Assembly (NCBI GenBank): GCA_035293985.1
Contig: DATGLS010000008.1
Span: 267,325 to 331,324 of the forward strand
Reading direction: 5' to 3'
Source of the DNA: JAVDCA01 sp035293985
Lineage (GTDB): Bacteria > Pseudomonadota > Alphaproteobacteria > Rhizobiales > Xanthobacteraceae
Length of the DNA: 64,000 nt
The translations under genes were made by a program, and so were the position numbers. Below, piece after piece: positions 7,447 through 15,144 of the stretch; within the stretch, counting starts at the first letter, position 1; each line of letters opens with the position of its first letter. Under the pieces are notes generated by a model. The model saw only the letters and a list, made by a program, of their open reading frames with translations. It searched no databases and was not told the DNA's origin.

Positions 7447-9345
7447 ATGGACACGTCGATTGCGACCGTCTGCCTCAGCGGTGGCTTGAGCGAAAAGCTG
7501 CGCGCCATCGCGGCGGCGGGCTTTCGCGGAGTCGAGATCTTCGAGAGCGATCTCCTGTCGTGGAGCGGCACGCCGCGCGACGCCGCGCGCGAGATGGCCG
7601 ACCTCGGCCTCACGGCGATCACTTTCCAGCCGTTTCGCGATTTCGAGGGCATGCCGGATGCGCAGCGCCAACGCACTTTCGATCGCGCCGAGCGCAAATT
7701 CGACCTGATGCAGGAGCTCGGCTGCGATCTCCTGATGGCGTGCAGCAACGTCGCGCCCGATTCGCTGGGCGGGGTCGACCGCGCGGCGGCGGATTTTCGC
7801 GAGCTCGGCGAGCGGGCGAAAAAGCGCGGGCTGAGGGTGGGCTTCGAGGCGCTGGCTTGGGGCCGGCACATCAACGATTACCGCGACGCCTGGGAGGTGG
7901 TGCGGCGCGCCGGCCATCCGGCCGTCGGGCTCGTGCTCGACACCTTCCACATTTATGCGCGCAAGACCGACCTCAACGCGGTGCCGTCGATCCCGGGTGA
8001 CCGCATCTTCCTGGTGCAGCTCGCCGACGCGCCGTGGCTCGACATGGACGTGATCTCGTGGAGCCGGCACTTCCGTTGCTTCCCGGGCCAGGGCGACCTG
8101 CCGTTGGTCGATTTCATGGCTGCCGTGCAGGCGACAGGTTACGGCGGCCACCTGTCGCTGGAAATCTTCAACGACCAGTTCCGCGCCGGCTCGCCCAATG
8201 CGGTCGCAGTCGACGGCCAACGCTCGCTGGTCTACCTCATGGACCAGCTGCGCGGACGCAACGCGCGCGCATGCGCTGACACGCCGTCGATGCCCCCGCG
8301 CTCGACCTGCCGCGGCGTCGAGTTCATCGAGTTCGCGGTCGATGACCGCACTGCCGACGAGCTCGGCGGCTTCATCGCCAAGCTCGGCTTCAGTCCGGTC
8401 GCGCGGCACAAGTCGAAGGCCGTGACCCGCTGGGCGCAGGGCGCGATCAACCTCATCATCAACCAGGACAAGGAGGGCTTCGCCCACGCGCACTACGTGA
8501 CGCACGGACCATCGGTGTGTGCGCTCGCGCTCAAGGTCTCCGACGCGGCTGCGACCCTCGACCGGGCCGAGAAGCTGCGCGACACCCCGTTCCGCTCGAA
8601 GGTCGGGCCGGGCGAGCTGGAAATCCCGTGCGTGCGCGGGCTCGGCGGCAGCCTGCTCTATTTCCTCGATCAGGGCAGCCGGCTCGGCAAGGTCTGGGAC
8701 ATCGATTTCGATCCGATCGCGGCGAGCGCGCAGGGCGCGCCGCGAGACGGCATCGGCCTCACCGTGGTCGATCATCTCTCGCAATCGATGCACTATGAGG
8801 AGATGCTGTCGTGGGTTCTGTTCTACACCTCGCTGTTCGATGTGCGAAAAACGCCGCTGGTCGACATCACCGATCCGGGCGGCATCGTGCGCAGCCAGGT
8901 GGTGCAGACGGCCGACGGCGCGCTGCGCATCGCGCTCAACGCCTCGCAGAGCATGCGCACGCAATCCTCGCGTTTTCTCAACGACTATTTCGGTTCGGGC
9001 GTCCAGCACATCGCGTTTGCGACGGGCGATATTTTCGCGACCGCCGACCAACTGCGCCGCAACGGTGTCGCGACGCTGGCGATTCCGGAGAACTACTACG
9101 GCGATCTCGCGGCGCGAACCGATCTCGATGCCGCACGGATCGACGAGCTCAAGGCCCGCAACATCCTCTACGACAAGGACGAGCACGGCGAATATCTTCA
9201 GCTCTACACCCGCAGCTTCAAGGACCTGTTCTTCCTCGAGATCGTCGAGCGACGCGGCTATGCGGGCTTCGGCGCCGTCAACGCACCGATCCGCCTCAAC
9301 GCGCAGTCACGACTCGCGCAGGAGCGTACGCTCTCCGCCCTGTGA
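7447..9345 (+). CDS. quiC1: 3-dehydroshikimate dehydratase, fused TIM-barrel/HPPD-like protein
   Basis: A 632-residue two-domain protein. Residues about 1-280 form a sugar-isomerase-type TIM barrel (GFRGVEIFESDL, VGLVLDTFHIYARKTD, LSLEIFND), the dehydratase half. Residues about 290-632 form a 4-hydroxyphenylpyruvate-dioxygenase-like VOC pair with potential metal ligands in TVVDHLSQSM, SGVQHIAFAT and FFLEIVERRGYAGF. Length and order match QuiC1-type enzymes that convert 3-dehydroshikimate to protocatechuate during quinate/shikimate use. ATG 7447 was chosen because earlier in-frame residues are not barrel-like. No adjacent quinate or protocatechuate genes are seen, so the role is inferred from family. 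Confidence 0.82.
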   Translation: MDTSIATVCLSGGLSEKLRAIAAAGFRGVEIFESDLLSWSGTPRDAAREMADLGLTAITFQPFRDFEGMPDAQRQRTFDRAERKFDLMQELGCDLLMACSNVAPDSLGGVDRAAADFRELGERAKKRGLRVGFEALAWGRHINDYRDAWEVVRRAGHPAVGLVLDTFHIYARKTDLNAVPSIPGDRIFLVQLADAPWLDMDVISWSRHFRCFPGQGDLPLVDFMAAVQATGYGGHLSLEIFNDQFRAGSPNAVAVDGQRSLVYLMDQLRGRNARACADTPSMPPRSTCRGVEFIEFAVDDRTADELGGFIAKLGFSPVARHKSKAVTRWAQGAINLIINQDKEGFAHAHYVTHGPSVCALALKVSDAAATLDRAEKLRDTPFRSKVGPGELEIPCVRGLGGSLLYFLDQGSRLGKVWDIDFDPIAASAQGAPRDGIGLTVVDHLSQSMHYEEMLSWVLFYTSLFDVRKTPLVDITDPGGIVRSQVVQTADGALRIALNASQSMRTQSSRFLNDYFGSGVQHIAFATGDIFATADQLRRNGVATLAIPENYYGDLAARTDLDAARIDELKARNILYDKDEHGEYLQLYTRSFKDLFFLEIVERRGYAGFGAVNAPIRLNAQSRLAQERTLSAL

Positions 9346-9369
9346 GCTCACATCGCGCCTTTACAGCGC

Positions 9370-9393
9370 CGCAATATCCAGCGAAACATAACG
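9370..9393. promoter_or_regulatory. ModE-box-like inverted site upstream of the ModE-type regulator gene
   Basis: CGCAATAT (9370-9377), an 8-base spacer, then ACATAACG (9386-9393). The right arm equals the right arm of the E. coli modA operator as I recall it, and the 8-base spacing is the same; the left arm matches CGTTATAT at 6 of 8 positions. It lies about 100 bases before the regulator start. Assignment is by pattern memory and depends on the stronger site at 11198-11223. Confidence 0.45.
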
Positions 9394-9491
9394 CTGCGCG
9401 ATCCGGGGCGCGTGGAGAATATCGATGTCGCTTGACGCTGCTGCCCGTATGGGACTGACTGGCTTCGACTCGTTCGAAGGAGGCCAATCAC

Positions 9492-9851
9492 ATGGGCGGC
9501 ACGCGCCTGTCCATCCGCATCGACCTCGAGAACGGCGACCGCATCGGGCCGGGCAAGATCGCGCTGCTCGAAGCGATCCGCTCGACGGGCTCCATCTCGG
9601 CCGCGGCGCGCGCCTTGCGGATGTCGTATCGCCGCGCCTGGCTCCTGGTCGACGAGGTCAACCATGCGCTCCGTGAGCCTGCGGTCGCGGCCGAGGCAGG
9701 CGGCCGCCGCGGCGGCGGCGCTGCGGTCACGCCTGCCGGCGAGCGGCTGGTGGGCCTTTATCGCACCATCGAGTCGCATGCGCGCAGTGCCGCCGGCGGC
9801 GAATTCCGCGCCATCGGCAAGCTCGTGCGGCCCAATCGCGCTTCGGTGTGA
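9492..9851 (+). CDS. ModE-type winged-helix regulator lacking molybdate-binding domains
   Basis: A 119-residue protein equal to the N-terminal DNA-binding half of ModE. GDRIGPGKIALLEAIRSTGS leads into the helix-turn-helix SISAAARALRMSYRRAWLLV, then a wing with GGAAVTPAGERLV. Full-length ModE (about 260 residues) adds two Mop domains; here the protein stops after the HTH, and a separate Mop protein is encoded at 10916. Strong Shine-Dalgarno AAGGAGG upstream of ATG 9492. Expected role: molybdate- or tungstate-responsive repressor of neighbouring genes, with metal sensing perhaps supplied in trans. A ModE-box-like site lies upstream, suggesting autoregulation. Confidence 0.82.
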   Translation: MGGTRLSIRIDLENGDRIGPGKIALLEAIRSTGSISAAARALRMSYRRAWLLVDEVNHALREPAVAAEAGGRRGGGAAVTPAGERLVGLYRTIESHARSAAGGEFRAIGKLVRPNRASV

Positions 9852-10884
9852 CCACGCCCGGCTTGGCCTCGCGGCCGCCGCACTGCTCAGCCTGCTGATT
9901 GTCCCATTCCACGCTGCGATCGCGCGCGAGGTCGTCGATTCGGCCGGCCGCCACGTCCAGGTGCCCGACCGAATCGAGCGCGTGATGGCCGCCGGCCCGC
10001 CTGCCTCGGTCCTCGTCTATGTGCTGGCGCCGCAGAAGCTGATCGGCTGGAATCGCAAGCCCAGCCCCGCCGAGCTGTCGTTTCTCGCGCCGGGGGTGCG
10101 TAACCTGCCCGAGGTCGGCCGCCTCACCGGCCGCGGCGGCACCGCGAGCCTCGAAGCCGTGATGGCGGCAAGGCCCGACGTGATCGTCGATTTCGGCTCG
10201 ATCAATGCGACCTATATCTCGCTCGCCGACCGGGTGCAGAGCCAGACCGGCATTCCTTATTTGCTGATCGACGGCCGCTTCAACGACACCGCCCAGGCAC
10301 TGCGCCTGCTCGGCTCGATGCTCGACGTGAGCGAGCGCGGCGAGCAACTGGCGACCCGCGCTCAGGCCATCCTCGACGGCGTCGACCACGTCGTTGCGGC
10401 GGTGCCGGAGGCGCAGCGGCCGCGCGTCTATCTGGCGCATCGCGGCGGATTGGAAACGGGCAACCGCGGCTCGATCAACACCGAGATCATCGAGCGTGCC
10501 GGTGGGAGCAATGTCGTCGACGCCGGCGGCGCGCGCGGCGGGATCGTCGACGTCTCGCTCGAACAGGTGCTCAAGTGGGATCCCGACACCATCATCACGA
10601 CTGATGCCGCCTTCCCGGCCGCCGTGAAAGCCGACACGGCCTGGGCCGGGGTCGATGCGGTCAAACGCGGCCGCATCTATGTGAGCCCTAGCCTGCCCTA
10701 TGGCTGGACCGACCTGCCCCCCTCGCTCAATCGCCTGCTCGGCCTGCAGTGGCTCGCCGGCCTGTTCTTCCCGGATCGCTACCAGATCGACATGCGCGCC
10801 GAGGCGAAGGCGTTTTACCGGCTCTTCTATCAGGTCGAGCTCACCGACGCGCAGCTCGACAGGCTGCTCGAAGGCGCCCACTGA
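9778..10884 (+). CDS. ABC transporter class III (BtuF/FhuD-like) substrate-binding protein
   Basis: About 368 residues from ATG 9778. This start overlaps the regulator gene by 74 bases, and no in-frame ATG/GTG/TTG lies nearer the hydrophobic leader (ARLGLAAAALLSLLIVPF), so the start is uncertain. The mature part begins REVVDSAGRHVQVPDRIERV, the hallmark of cobalamin/iron-chelate type binding proteins, with two lobes joined by a long helix. No permease or ATPase gene follows. Because it sits between a ModE-type regulator and a molbindin, the ligand may be molybdate or tungstate (as for MolA-type proteins) rather than B12 or a siderophore. That is inference from context. Confidence 0.78.
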   Translation: MRAVPPAANSAPSASSCGPIALRCDHARLGLAAAALLSLLIVPFHAAIAREVVDSAGRHVQVPDRIERVMAAGPPASVLVYVLAPQKLIGWNRKPSPAELSFLAPGVRNLPEVGRLTGRGGTASLEAVMAARPDVIVDFGSINATYISLADRVQSQTGIPYLLIDGRFNDTAQALRLLGSMLDVSERGEQLATRAQAILDGVDHVVAAVPEAQRPRVYLAHRGGLETGNRGSINTEIIERAGGSNVVDAGGARGGIVDVSLEQVLKWDPDTIITTDAAFPAAVKADTAWAGVDAVKRGRIYVSPSLPYGWTDLPPSLNRLLGLQWLAGLFFPDRYQIDMRAEAKAFYRLFYQVELTDAQLDRLLEGAH

Positions 10885-10915
10885 TCGAGACGCAGACCAA
10901 ACACGGAGCAACGAC

Positions 10916-11554
10916 ATGAAGCTCAGCGCACGCAACCTGCTCAAGGGCACGATCGTCGAGGTGAAGAAAGGCCAGACCACCTCGCATGTCCGCATCGACA
11001 TCGGCGGTGGCAACGTGATCACGGCATCGATCACCAACGACTCGGTCGACGACCTCGGGCTGCAGAACGGCAAGGCCGCCTATGCGGTGATCAAATCGAC
11101 CAGCGTGATGGTCGCGGTCGACGAGCCGGCAGCCCGGCCCCAATCTGACCGCCCGTTGCGGCGGCGGGCCGTGCCCGCCGACCAGTATTTGACAACCTCG
11201 TTATATATATCAGAATATAGCGATTATGACCCGCGACCTTGCCCATCTGCTGTCGAGCAGCGGTCTTCCCCATGCGGCGACCGGCGCGCCGCGCGCGCTG
11301 GTCTTTCGCGGCGCCGTTCCGCCGGGGGCGGACGTCGACGAGCGCGACGAGGGCCCGGCGCGCCGCACCCGCATTTGGGAATTCGGCGTCAACCTGCACT
11401 GCTCGATCATTGGTACCTGCCTCACCACGGCCGAGCTGCGCCACATCGTCGAGAAGCTCGAGCCCGACATCGCCGCGGCGAGCGAGCACGACCTACACAC
11501 CCGCGGCGTCCTGCTCGCGAGCCGGCGCGCGGACGGGGCCAAATTGCTGCATAA
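10916..11554 (+). CDS. Molbindin (single Mop/TOBE domain) with anomalous open 3' extension
   Basis: Residues 1-70 (to about 11125) are a textbook molbindin: MKLSARNLLKGTIVEVKKG, HVRIDIGGGNVITASIT, then SVDDLGLQNGKAAYAVIKST and SVMVAVDE. Molbindins are normally about 70 residues and bind molybdate or tungstate as oligomers. Here no stop follows: the frame stays open to 11554 (212 residues), running out of frame through the next gene. Residues after about 72 are arginine/proline rich and look like translation of non-coding sequence. Likely a lost stop or a single-base error near 11127-11145. GGAG precedes ATG 10916. Probably cotranscribed with the binding-protein gene (31-base gap). Confidence 0.8.
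   Translation: MKLSARNLLKGTIVEVKKGQTTSHVRIDIGGGNVITASITNDSVDDLGLQNGKAAYAVIKSTSVMVAVDEPAARPQSDRPLRRRAVPADQYLTTSLYISEYSDYDPRPCPSAVEQRSSPCGDRRAARAGLSRRRSAGGGRRRARRGPGAPHPHLGIRRQPALLDHWYLPHHGRAAPHRREARARHRRGERARPTHPRRPAREPARGRGQIAA
11189..11223 (+). promoter_or_regulatory. Promoter overlapped by a ModE-box-like operator before the DUF2325 gene
   Basis: TTGACA (11189-11194), 16 bases, CAGAAT (11211-11216) form a plausible sigma-70 promoter. Over it lies TCGTTATAT (11198-11206), an 8-base spacer, and ATATAGCGA (11215-11223): 8 of 9 positions of the arms are complementary. Arm sequence and spacing agree with the E. coli ModE operator pattern CGTTATAT-N8-ACATAACG. The predicted transcription start is within a few bases of ATG 11226, so the message would be leaderless. 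A ModE-type repressor bound here would cover the -10 element. Confidence 0.62.
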
Positions 11555-12530
11555 GGCCCTCGACCGGCGCCACCGTGTCGCGCTCACCCGCTTCGCCAAG
11601 GCGAAGGAGGCCGCCGCCGTGCTGGCGCTGTGGGACGAGGCCCTGCGCGAGGGTGACATTCCCGGCGCCTATTGGGCGGCGCTCACGCATCCGGCGACGA
11701 CCGAGGAGGTTATCAAGCGCGCCTTCGGCGACGTGCACATGCTCTCTCACCTCGTTGGCGCCGCCAACCGCGCCGACATCCGTCGCCTGCGCCAGCTCGA
11801 GGCCGACAATGCGGCGCTTGCCGTCAAGCTCGAGCGCCAGCAGCGCCAGCTCCACGAAGGCTTCGCGGCGCGCGAGGCGACCATCCGCGAGCTGCAGGGC
11901 ATGCTGGCCCGCCACGCCCGCGAGCGCGCCGAGGATACCGTCGCCGACGCAAGCGACACTCACAGCGACAACGAGACCCGCGGGCGCCTGATCGGCGATC
12001 TCGGCAAGCGGCTTGCGCGCGAGACTACGCGGCGCGAGCGCAGCGAGCAGCGCCTGCGCGAGCTTGGGGCGACGCTCGCCGAGGCCGAGCGCGCGCTCGC
12101 GGCCGAGCGGAAGGTTTCGCTCGCCATGCGCCAGGAGCTCGAGGTCGCCGAGCAGCACCTCGCGGCGCTGGCGCGGCCGCACGCGGGCGATGTCGCGGTC
12201 GACATCGACGGATTGACCCTCCTCTATGTCGGCGGGCGCGCCCACCAGATCCCGCTGTTCAAGGGGTTGGTCGAGCGCGCGGGCGGGCACTTCCTGCACC
12301 ACGATGGCGGCATCGAGCACGGCGCCGCCCTGCTGCCGGCCGTGATCGGGAGAGCCGATTGCGTCGCCTTCCCGATGGATTGCATCAGCCACGACGCCGT
12401 CGCCACCATCAAGCGGCTGTCGCGCCAGTCGGGCCGGCCCTATCTGCCGCTGCGCACCGCGAGCCTCGCCTGCCTCGCGGCATCATTGGTGCGGATATCG
12501 GCGGCGGGCACACAGGTCGCCGCCGAATAA
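11226..12530 (+). CDS. DUF2325 domain-containing protein with central coiled coil
   Basis: A 434-residue protein in three parts. An N-terminal domain has a His/Cys cluster (NLHCSIIGTCLTTAELRHI), possibly metal binding. A long charged helical middle (about residues 175-320) is probably a coiled coil. The C-terminal DUF2325 domain carries LLYVGGRAHQIP, FLHHDGGIEH, CVAFPMDCISHDAV and LPLRTASL. The molecular function of DUF2325 is unknown to me. ATG 11226 has no Shine-Dalgarno and sits 3 bases after a ModE-box-like operator; no in-frame GTG/TTG follows before the conserved Cys/His region, so leaderless initiation is the best reading. Context points to a molybdenum-linked role. Confidence 0.8.
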   Translation: MTRDLAHLLSSSGLPHAATGAPRALVFRGAVPPGADVDERDEGPARRTRIWEFGVNLHCSIIGTCLTTAELRHIVEKLEPDIAAASEHDLHTRGVLLASRRADGAKLLHKALDRRHRVALTRFAKAKEAAAVLALWDEALREGDIPGAYWAALTHPATTEEVIKRAFGDVHMLSHLVGAANRADIRRLRQLEADNAALAVKLERQQRQLHEGFAAREATIRELQGMLARHARERAEDTVADASDTHSDNETRGRLIGDLGKRLARETTRRERSEQRLRELGATLAEAERALAAERKVSLAMRQELEVAEQHLAALARPHAGDVAVDIDGLTLLYVGGRAHQIPLFKGLVERAGGHFLHHDGGIEHGAALLPAVIGRADCVAFPMDCISHDAVATIKRLSRQSGRPYLPLRTASLACLAASLVRISAAGTQVAAE

Positions 12531-12553
12531 CGGTGCGAACCTATCCGCCGATT

Positions 12554-12571
12554 CCGGCGCGATAGCGCCGG
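12554..12571. terminator. GC-rich hairpin after the DUF2325 gene (no T-tract directly after)
   Basis: CCGGCGC (12554-12560), loop GATA, GCGCCGG (12565-12571): a perfect 7-bp stem 24 bases after the stop at 12530. A run of five T begins only at 12590, too far for a classical intrinsic terminator, so termination activity is doubtful. Confidence 0.3.
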
Positions 12572-12584
12572 ATAGCCGAGAGCT

Positions 12585-12609
12585 GGAACTTTTTCCCCAG
12601 GCCGGCGTT
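12585..12609 (+). promoter_or_regulatory. EcfG-type (general stress response) promoter before kaiC
   Basis: GGAAC (12585-12589), exactly 16 bases, CGTT (12606-12609). This matches the alphaproteobacterial sigma-EcfG consensus GGAAC-N16/17-CGTT without mismatch. It lies about 90 bases upstream of kaiC and points toward it. If functional, the kai operon is part of the PhyR-NepR-EcfG regulon. Confidence 0.68.
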
Positions 12610-12697
12610 ACGCAGTGTCGGGAATTTACCCGAAGCGCCGCGGCAGCGGGGCCGCCCGGCACGGGCGGCCGGTGGGACAGAGAGGGAAAATCCGCCC

Positions 12698-14431
12698 GTG
12701 CACATGCCTAATCCGACCCTGAGACATCCGACCGTGGGACGCGCCGCGGCCGGCATTCAAAAGGCTAAGACCGGCATCATCGGCCTCGACGATCTCACAG
12801 GCGGCGGTTTTCCGGCCGGCCGGCCCACGCTCGTTTGCGGTGCCGCCGGCTGCGGCAAGACGCTGCTGGCGCTGACGTTCCTCTACAACGGCGCGGCAAG
12901 GTTCGACGAGCCGGGCGTGTTCATGACCTTCGAGGAGCGGCCTCAGGATCTCATCGATAACGTCGCCTCGCTCAACTACGATCTCGGCGGGCTGATCAAG
13001 GAAGGCAAGATCGCGATCGACCACGTGCGGGTCGAGCGCTCCGAGATCGAGGAGACCGGCGAGTACGACCTCGAGGGCCTGTTCATCCGCCTCGGATATG
13101 CGATCGACCGGATCGGCGCCAAGCGGGTGGTGCTCGACACGATCGAAGCGCTGTTCGGCGGGCTGAGCAACGAGGGCGTGCTGCGCGCCGAGCTGCGCCG
13201 ACTGTTCGAATGGCTCAAGAGCAAGGGCGTGACCGCGATCATCACCGGCGAGCGCGGCGAGGGCGCGCTCACCCGACATGGGCTGGAGGAATACGTCTCA
13301 GACTGCGTGATCCTGCTCGACAACCGCGTCCACGAGCACGTTACCACGCGCCGCCTGCGCGTGGTCAAGTATCGCGGCAGCGCGCACGGCACCAACGAGT
13401 ATCCATTCCTGATCGACGAGGCAGGCATCAGCGTGATGCCGGTCACGTCCGCAGGGCTCGATCACATGGCGCCGGACCAGCGCATCTCCTCGGGCATCGC
13501 CGATCTCGACGAGATGCTGGAGGGCCGGGGTTACTTCCGCGGCAGCAGCGTCCTCGTCTCGGGCATGGCCGGCAGCGGCAAATCCAGCGTCGCGGCGCAG
13601 TTCGCCGATTCGGTCTGCCGCGGCGGCGAGCGCTGCATCTATTTCGCACTCGAGGAATCGCCGGCGCAGATCATCCGCAACATGAGCTCGATCGGGCTCG
13701 ATCTGCAGCGTTGGGTCGACGAGGGCAGGCTGCGTTTCGCGGCGCACCGCCCCTCCCTTTACGGCCTGGAGACGCATCTCGCGACCATGCATCGCGACAT
13801 CGAGGAGCTCGAGCCGACCGCGGTCGTGATCGATCCGTTGTCGAGCCTGCTGCACGCGGGCGACAAGCACGACGCCCAGGCGATGATCCTGCGGCTGGTC
13901 GACTTCCTCAAATCGCGTGGGATCACGACGATCTTCACCAGCCTGACGCACGGCAATGTCGAGAGGGCGATGACCGATATGCAGGTGTCCTCGCTGATGG
14001 ACGCCTGGCTCCTGCTCTACAATCGGGAAAGCAACGGCGAGCACAATCGCCAGCTCTACCTGATCAAGGCGCGCGGCATGGCGCACTCCAACCAGGTGCG
14101 CGAGTTCATCATGACGGACAAAGGCATCCTGCTGCGCGAGGCCTATGTCGGGCCGGGCGGCGTGCTCACCGGCTCGGCGCGGGTGGCGCAGGAGGCGCGC
14201 GAACGCGAGCAGGCGCAGCAGATCGAGCACGAGGCGGAACGCCGCAACCTCGATTTCGCGCGGCGGCGTCGCCGCATCGAGGCGCAGATCGAGGAACTGC
14301 AAGCCCAACTCGCCGAGGAGCAGCAAGAGCTTGCCGGCCTCCGGTCGGAGGTCGCCACGCGCAAGCAGCAGGCTGCTGACGATCGCGTATTGATGGGCGA
14401 GAGCCGCAAGGTTGCGCCCCGGCCGAAGTAG
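12698..14431 (+). CDS. kaiC: KaiC-family dual-RecA ATPase/kinase
   Basis: A 577-residue protein with two KaiC domains. CI: Walker A GAAGCGKT (48-55), catalytic Glu pair in FMTFEERP (79-80). CII: Walker A GMAGSGKS (289-296), Glu pair in YFALEESP (319-320). The CII phosphorylation region reads TDMQVSSLMD, aligning with TDSHISTITD of cyanobacterial KaiC, so the Ser-Thr pair is Ser431-Ser432 here. After about residue 490 comes a charged coiled coil (AREREQAQQIEHEAERRN) instead of the short cyanobacterial tail. The start is GTG 12698 with GAGAGGG upstream; ATG 12704 is the alternative. First gene of an operon with two kaiB genes and an HWE kinase; no kaiA. Confidence 0.93.
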   Translation: MHMPNPTLRHPTVGRAAAGIQKAKTGIIGLDDLTGGGFPAGRPTLVCGAAGCGKTLLALTFLYNGAARFDEPGVFMTFEERPQDLIDNVASLNYDLGGLIKEGKIAIDHVRVERSEIEETGEYDLEGLFIRLGYAIDRIGAKRVVLDTIEALFGGLSNEGVLRAELRRLFEWLKSKGVTAIITGERGEGALTRHGLEEYVSDCVILLDNRVHEHVTTRRLRVVKYRGSAHGTNEYPFLIDEAGISVMPVTSAGLDHMAPDQRISSGIADLDEMLEGRGYFRGSSVLVSGMAGSGKSSVAAQFADSVCRGGERCIYFALEESPAQIIRNMSSIGLDLQRWVDEGRLRFAAHRPSLYGLETHLATMHRDIEELEPTAVVIDPLSSLLHAGDKHDAQAMILRLVDFLKSRGITTIFTSLTHGNVERAMTDMQVSSLMDAWLLLYNRESNGEHNRQLYLIKARGMAHSNQVREFIMTDKGILLREAYVGPGGVLTGSARVAQEAREREQAQQIEHEAERRNLDFARRRRRIEAQIEELQAQLAEEQQELAGLRSEVATRKQQAADDRVLMGESRKVAPRPK

Positions 14432-14488
14432 GTCCAGTGTTGATGTACAGGCGCAGGAATGCGACCCTCTCGTAACGGAACCGGAGCC

Positions 14489-14809
14489 ATGATCGGACCC
14501 CAAGTGCGGGATCAAGTGCGGGCCCAAGGCTACAACCTCCGCCTCTACGTGGCGGGCCAGACCCCGAAGTCGATCGCGGCGATCGCCAATCTGCGCAGGG
14601 TGTGCGAGCAATATCTCGCCGGTCGCTACACCATCGACATCGTCGACCTCATGCGCGATCCCGGGCTCGCGCAGAGGCATCAAATCATCGCGGTGCCGAC
14701 CCTCATCCGCGAGCTGCCCGAGCCGATCCGCCGCATCATCGGCGACCTTTCGAACACCCAGCGTGTGCTGCTCGGCCTCGATATCGACCCAGGCCCCCGG
14801 GTGTCATGA
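14489..14809 (+). CDS. kaiB: KaiB-family protein 1
   Basis: A 106-residue thioredoxin-like KaiB protein. LRLYVAGQTPKSIAAIANL is the conserved beta1-helix start, YTIDIVDLMRDPGLA the second strand, and IIAVPTLIRELPEPIRRIIG the cis-Pro region. The ATG at 14489 has GGAG five bases upstream; an in-frame ATG at 14459 would add ten poorly conserved residues. KaiB binds the phosphorylated KaiC CI ring in clock systems. Its stop overlaps the start of the second kaiB (ATGA, 14806-14809), so the two are translationally coupled. Confidence 0.9.
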   Translation: MIGPQVRDQVRAQGYNLRLYVAGQTPKSIAAIANLRRVCEQYLAGRYTIDIVDLMRDPGLAQRHQIIAVPTLIRELPEPIRRIIGDLSNTQRVLLGLDIDPGPRVS

Positions 14810-15123
14810 TGGTGGACGCCGCCCCAGAGAACCACAGCGGGCCTGCCGGCAAGCAGGACTACGTCTTGCGCCTGTTCATCACCGGGCATACGCAGAAATC
14901 GATGCGGGCCGTGCGCAACGTCACGCAGCTGTGCGAGCAGCATCTCGCTGGCGCCTACGATCTCGAGATCATCGACCTCTATCAGCAGCCCGAGCTCGCC
15001 GTCGAGCACCAGCTCGTCGCCGCGCCGACGCTGTTCAAGCTGTTGCCGCTGCCGCCGCGCAAGATGATCGGCGACATGTCCGACACCGGCCGCGTGCTGG
15101 CCGGTCTGGGCATCTCTCAATAG
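14806..15123 (+). CDS. kaiB: KaiB-family protein 2
   Basis: A 105-residue KaiB paralogue: YVLRLFITGHTQKSMRAVRN, then YDLEIIDLYQQPELAVEHQL and VAAPTLFKLLPLPPRKMIGD. The second ATG (14809) is an equally possible start. It is clearly diverged from the first KaiB, particularly at the loop GHTQKSM versus GQTPKSI and in the C-terminal half, so it is not a recent duplication. Tandem divergent KaiB proteins suggest two binding modes or partners for one KaiC. 21 bases separate it from the kinase gene. Confidence 0.9.
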   Translation: MMVDAAPENHSGPAGKQDYVLRLFITGHTQKSMRAVRNVTQLCEQHLAGAYDLEIIDLYQQPELAVEHQLVAAPTLFKLLPLPPRKMIGDMSDTGRVLAGLGISQ

Positions 15124-15144
15124 GTCGCGTTCAGTGAGGCTTGC

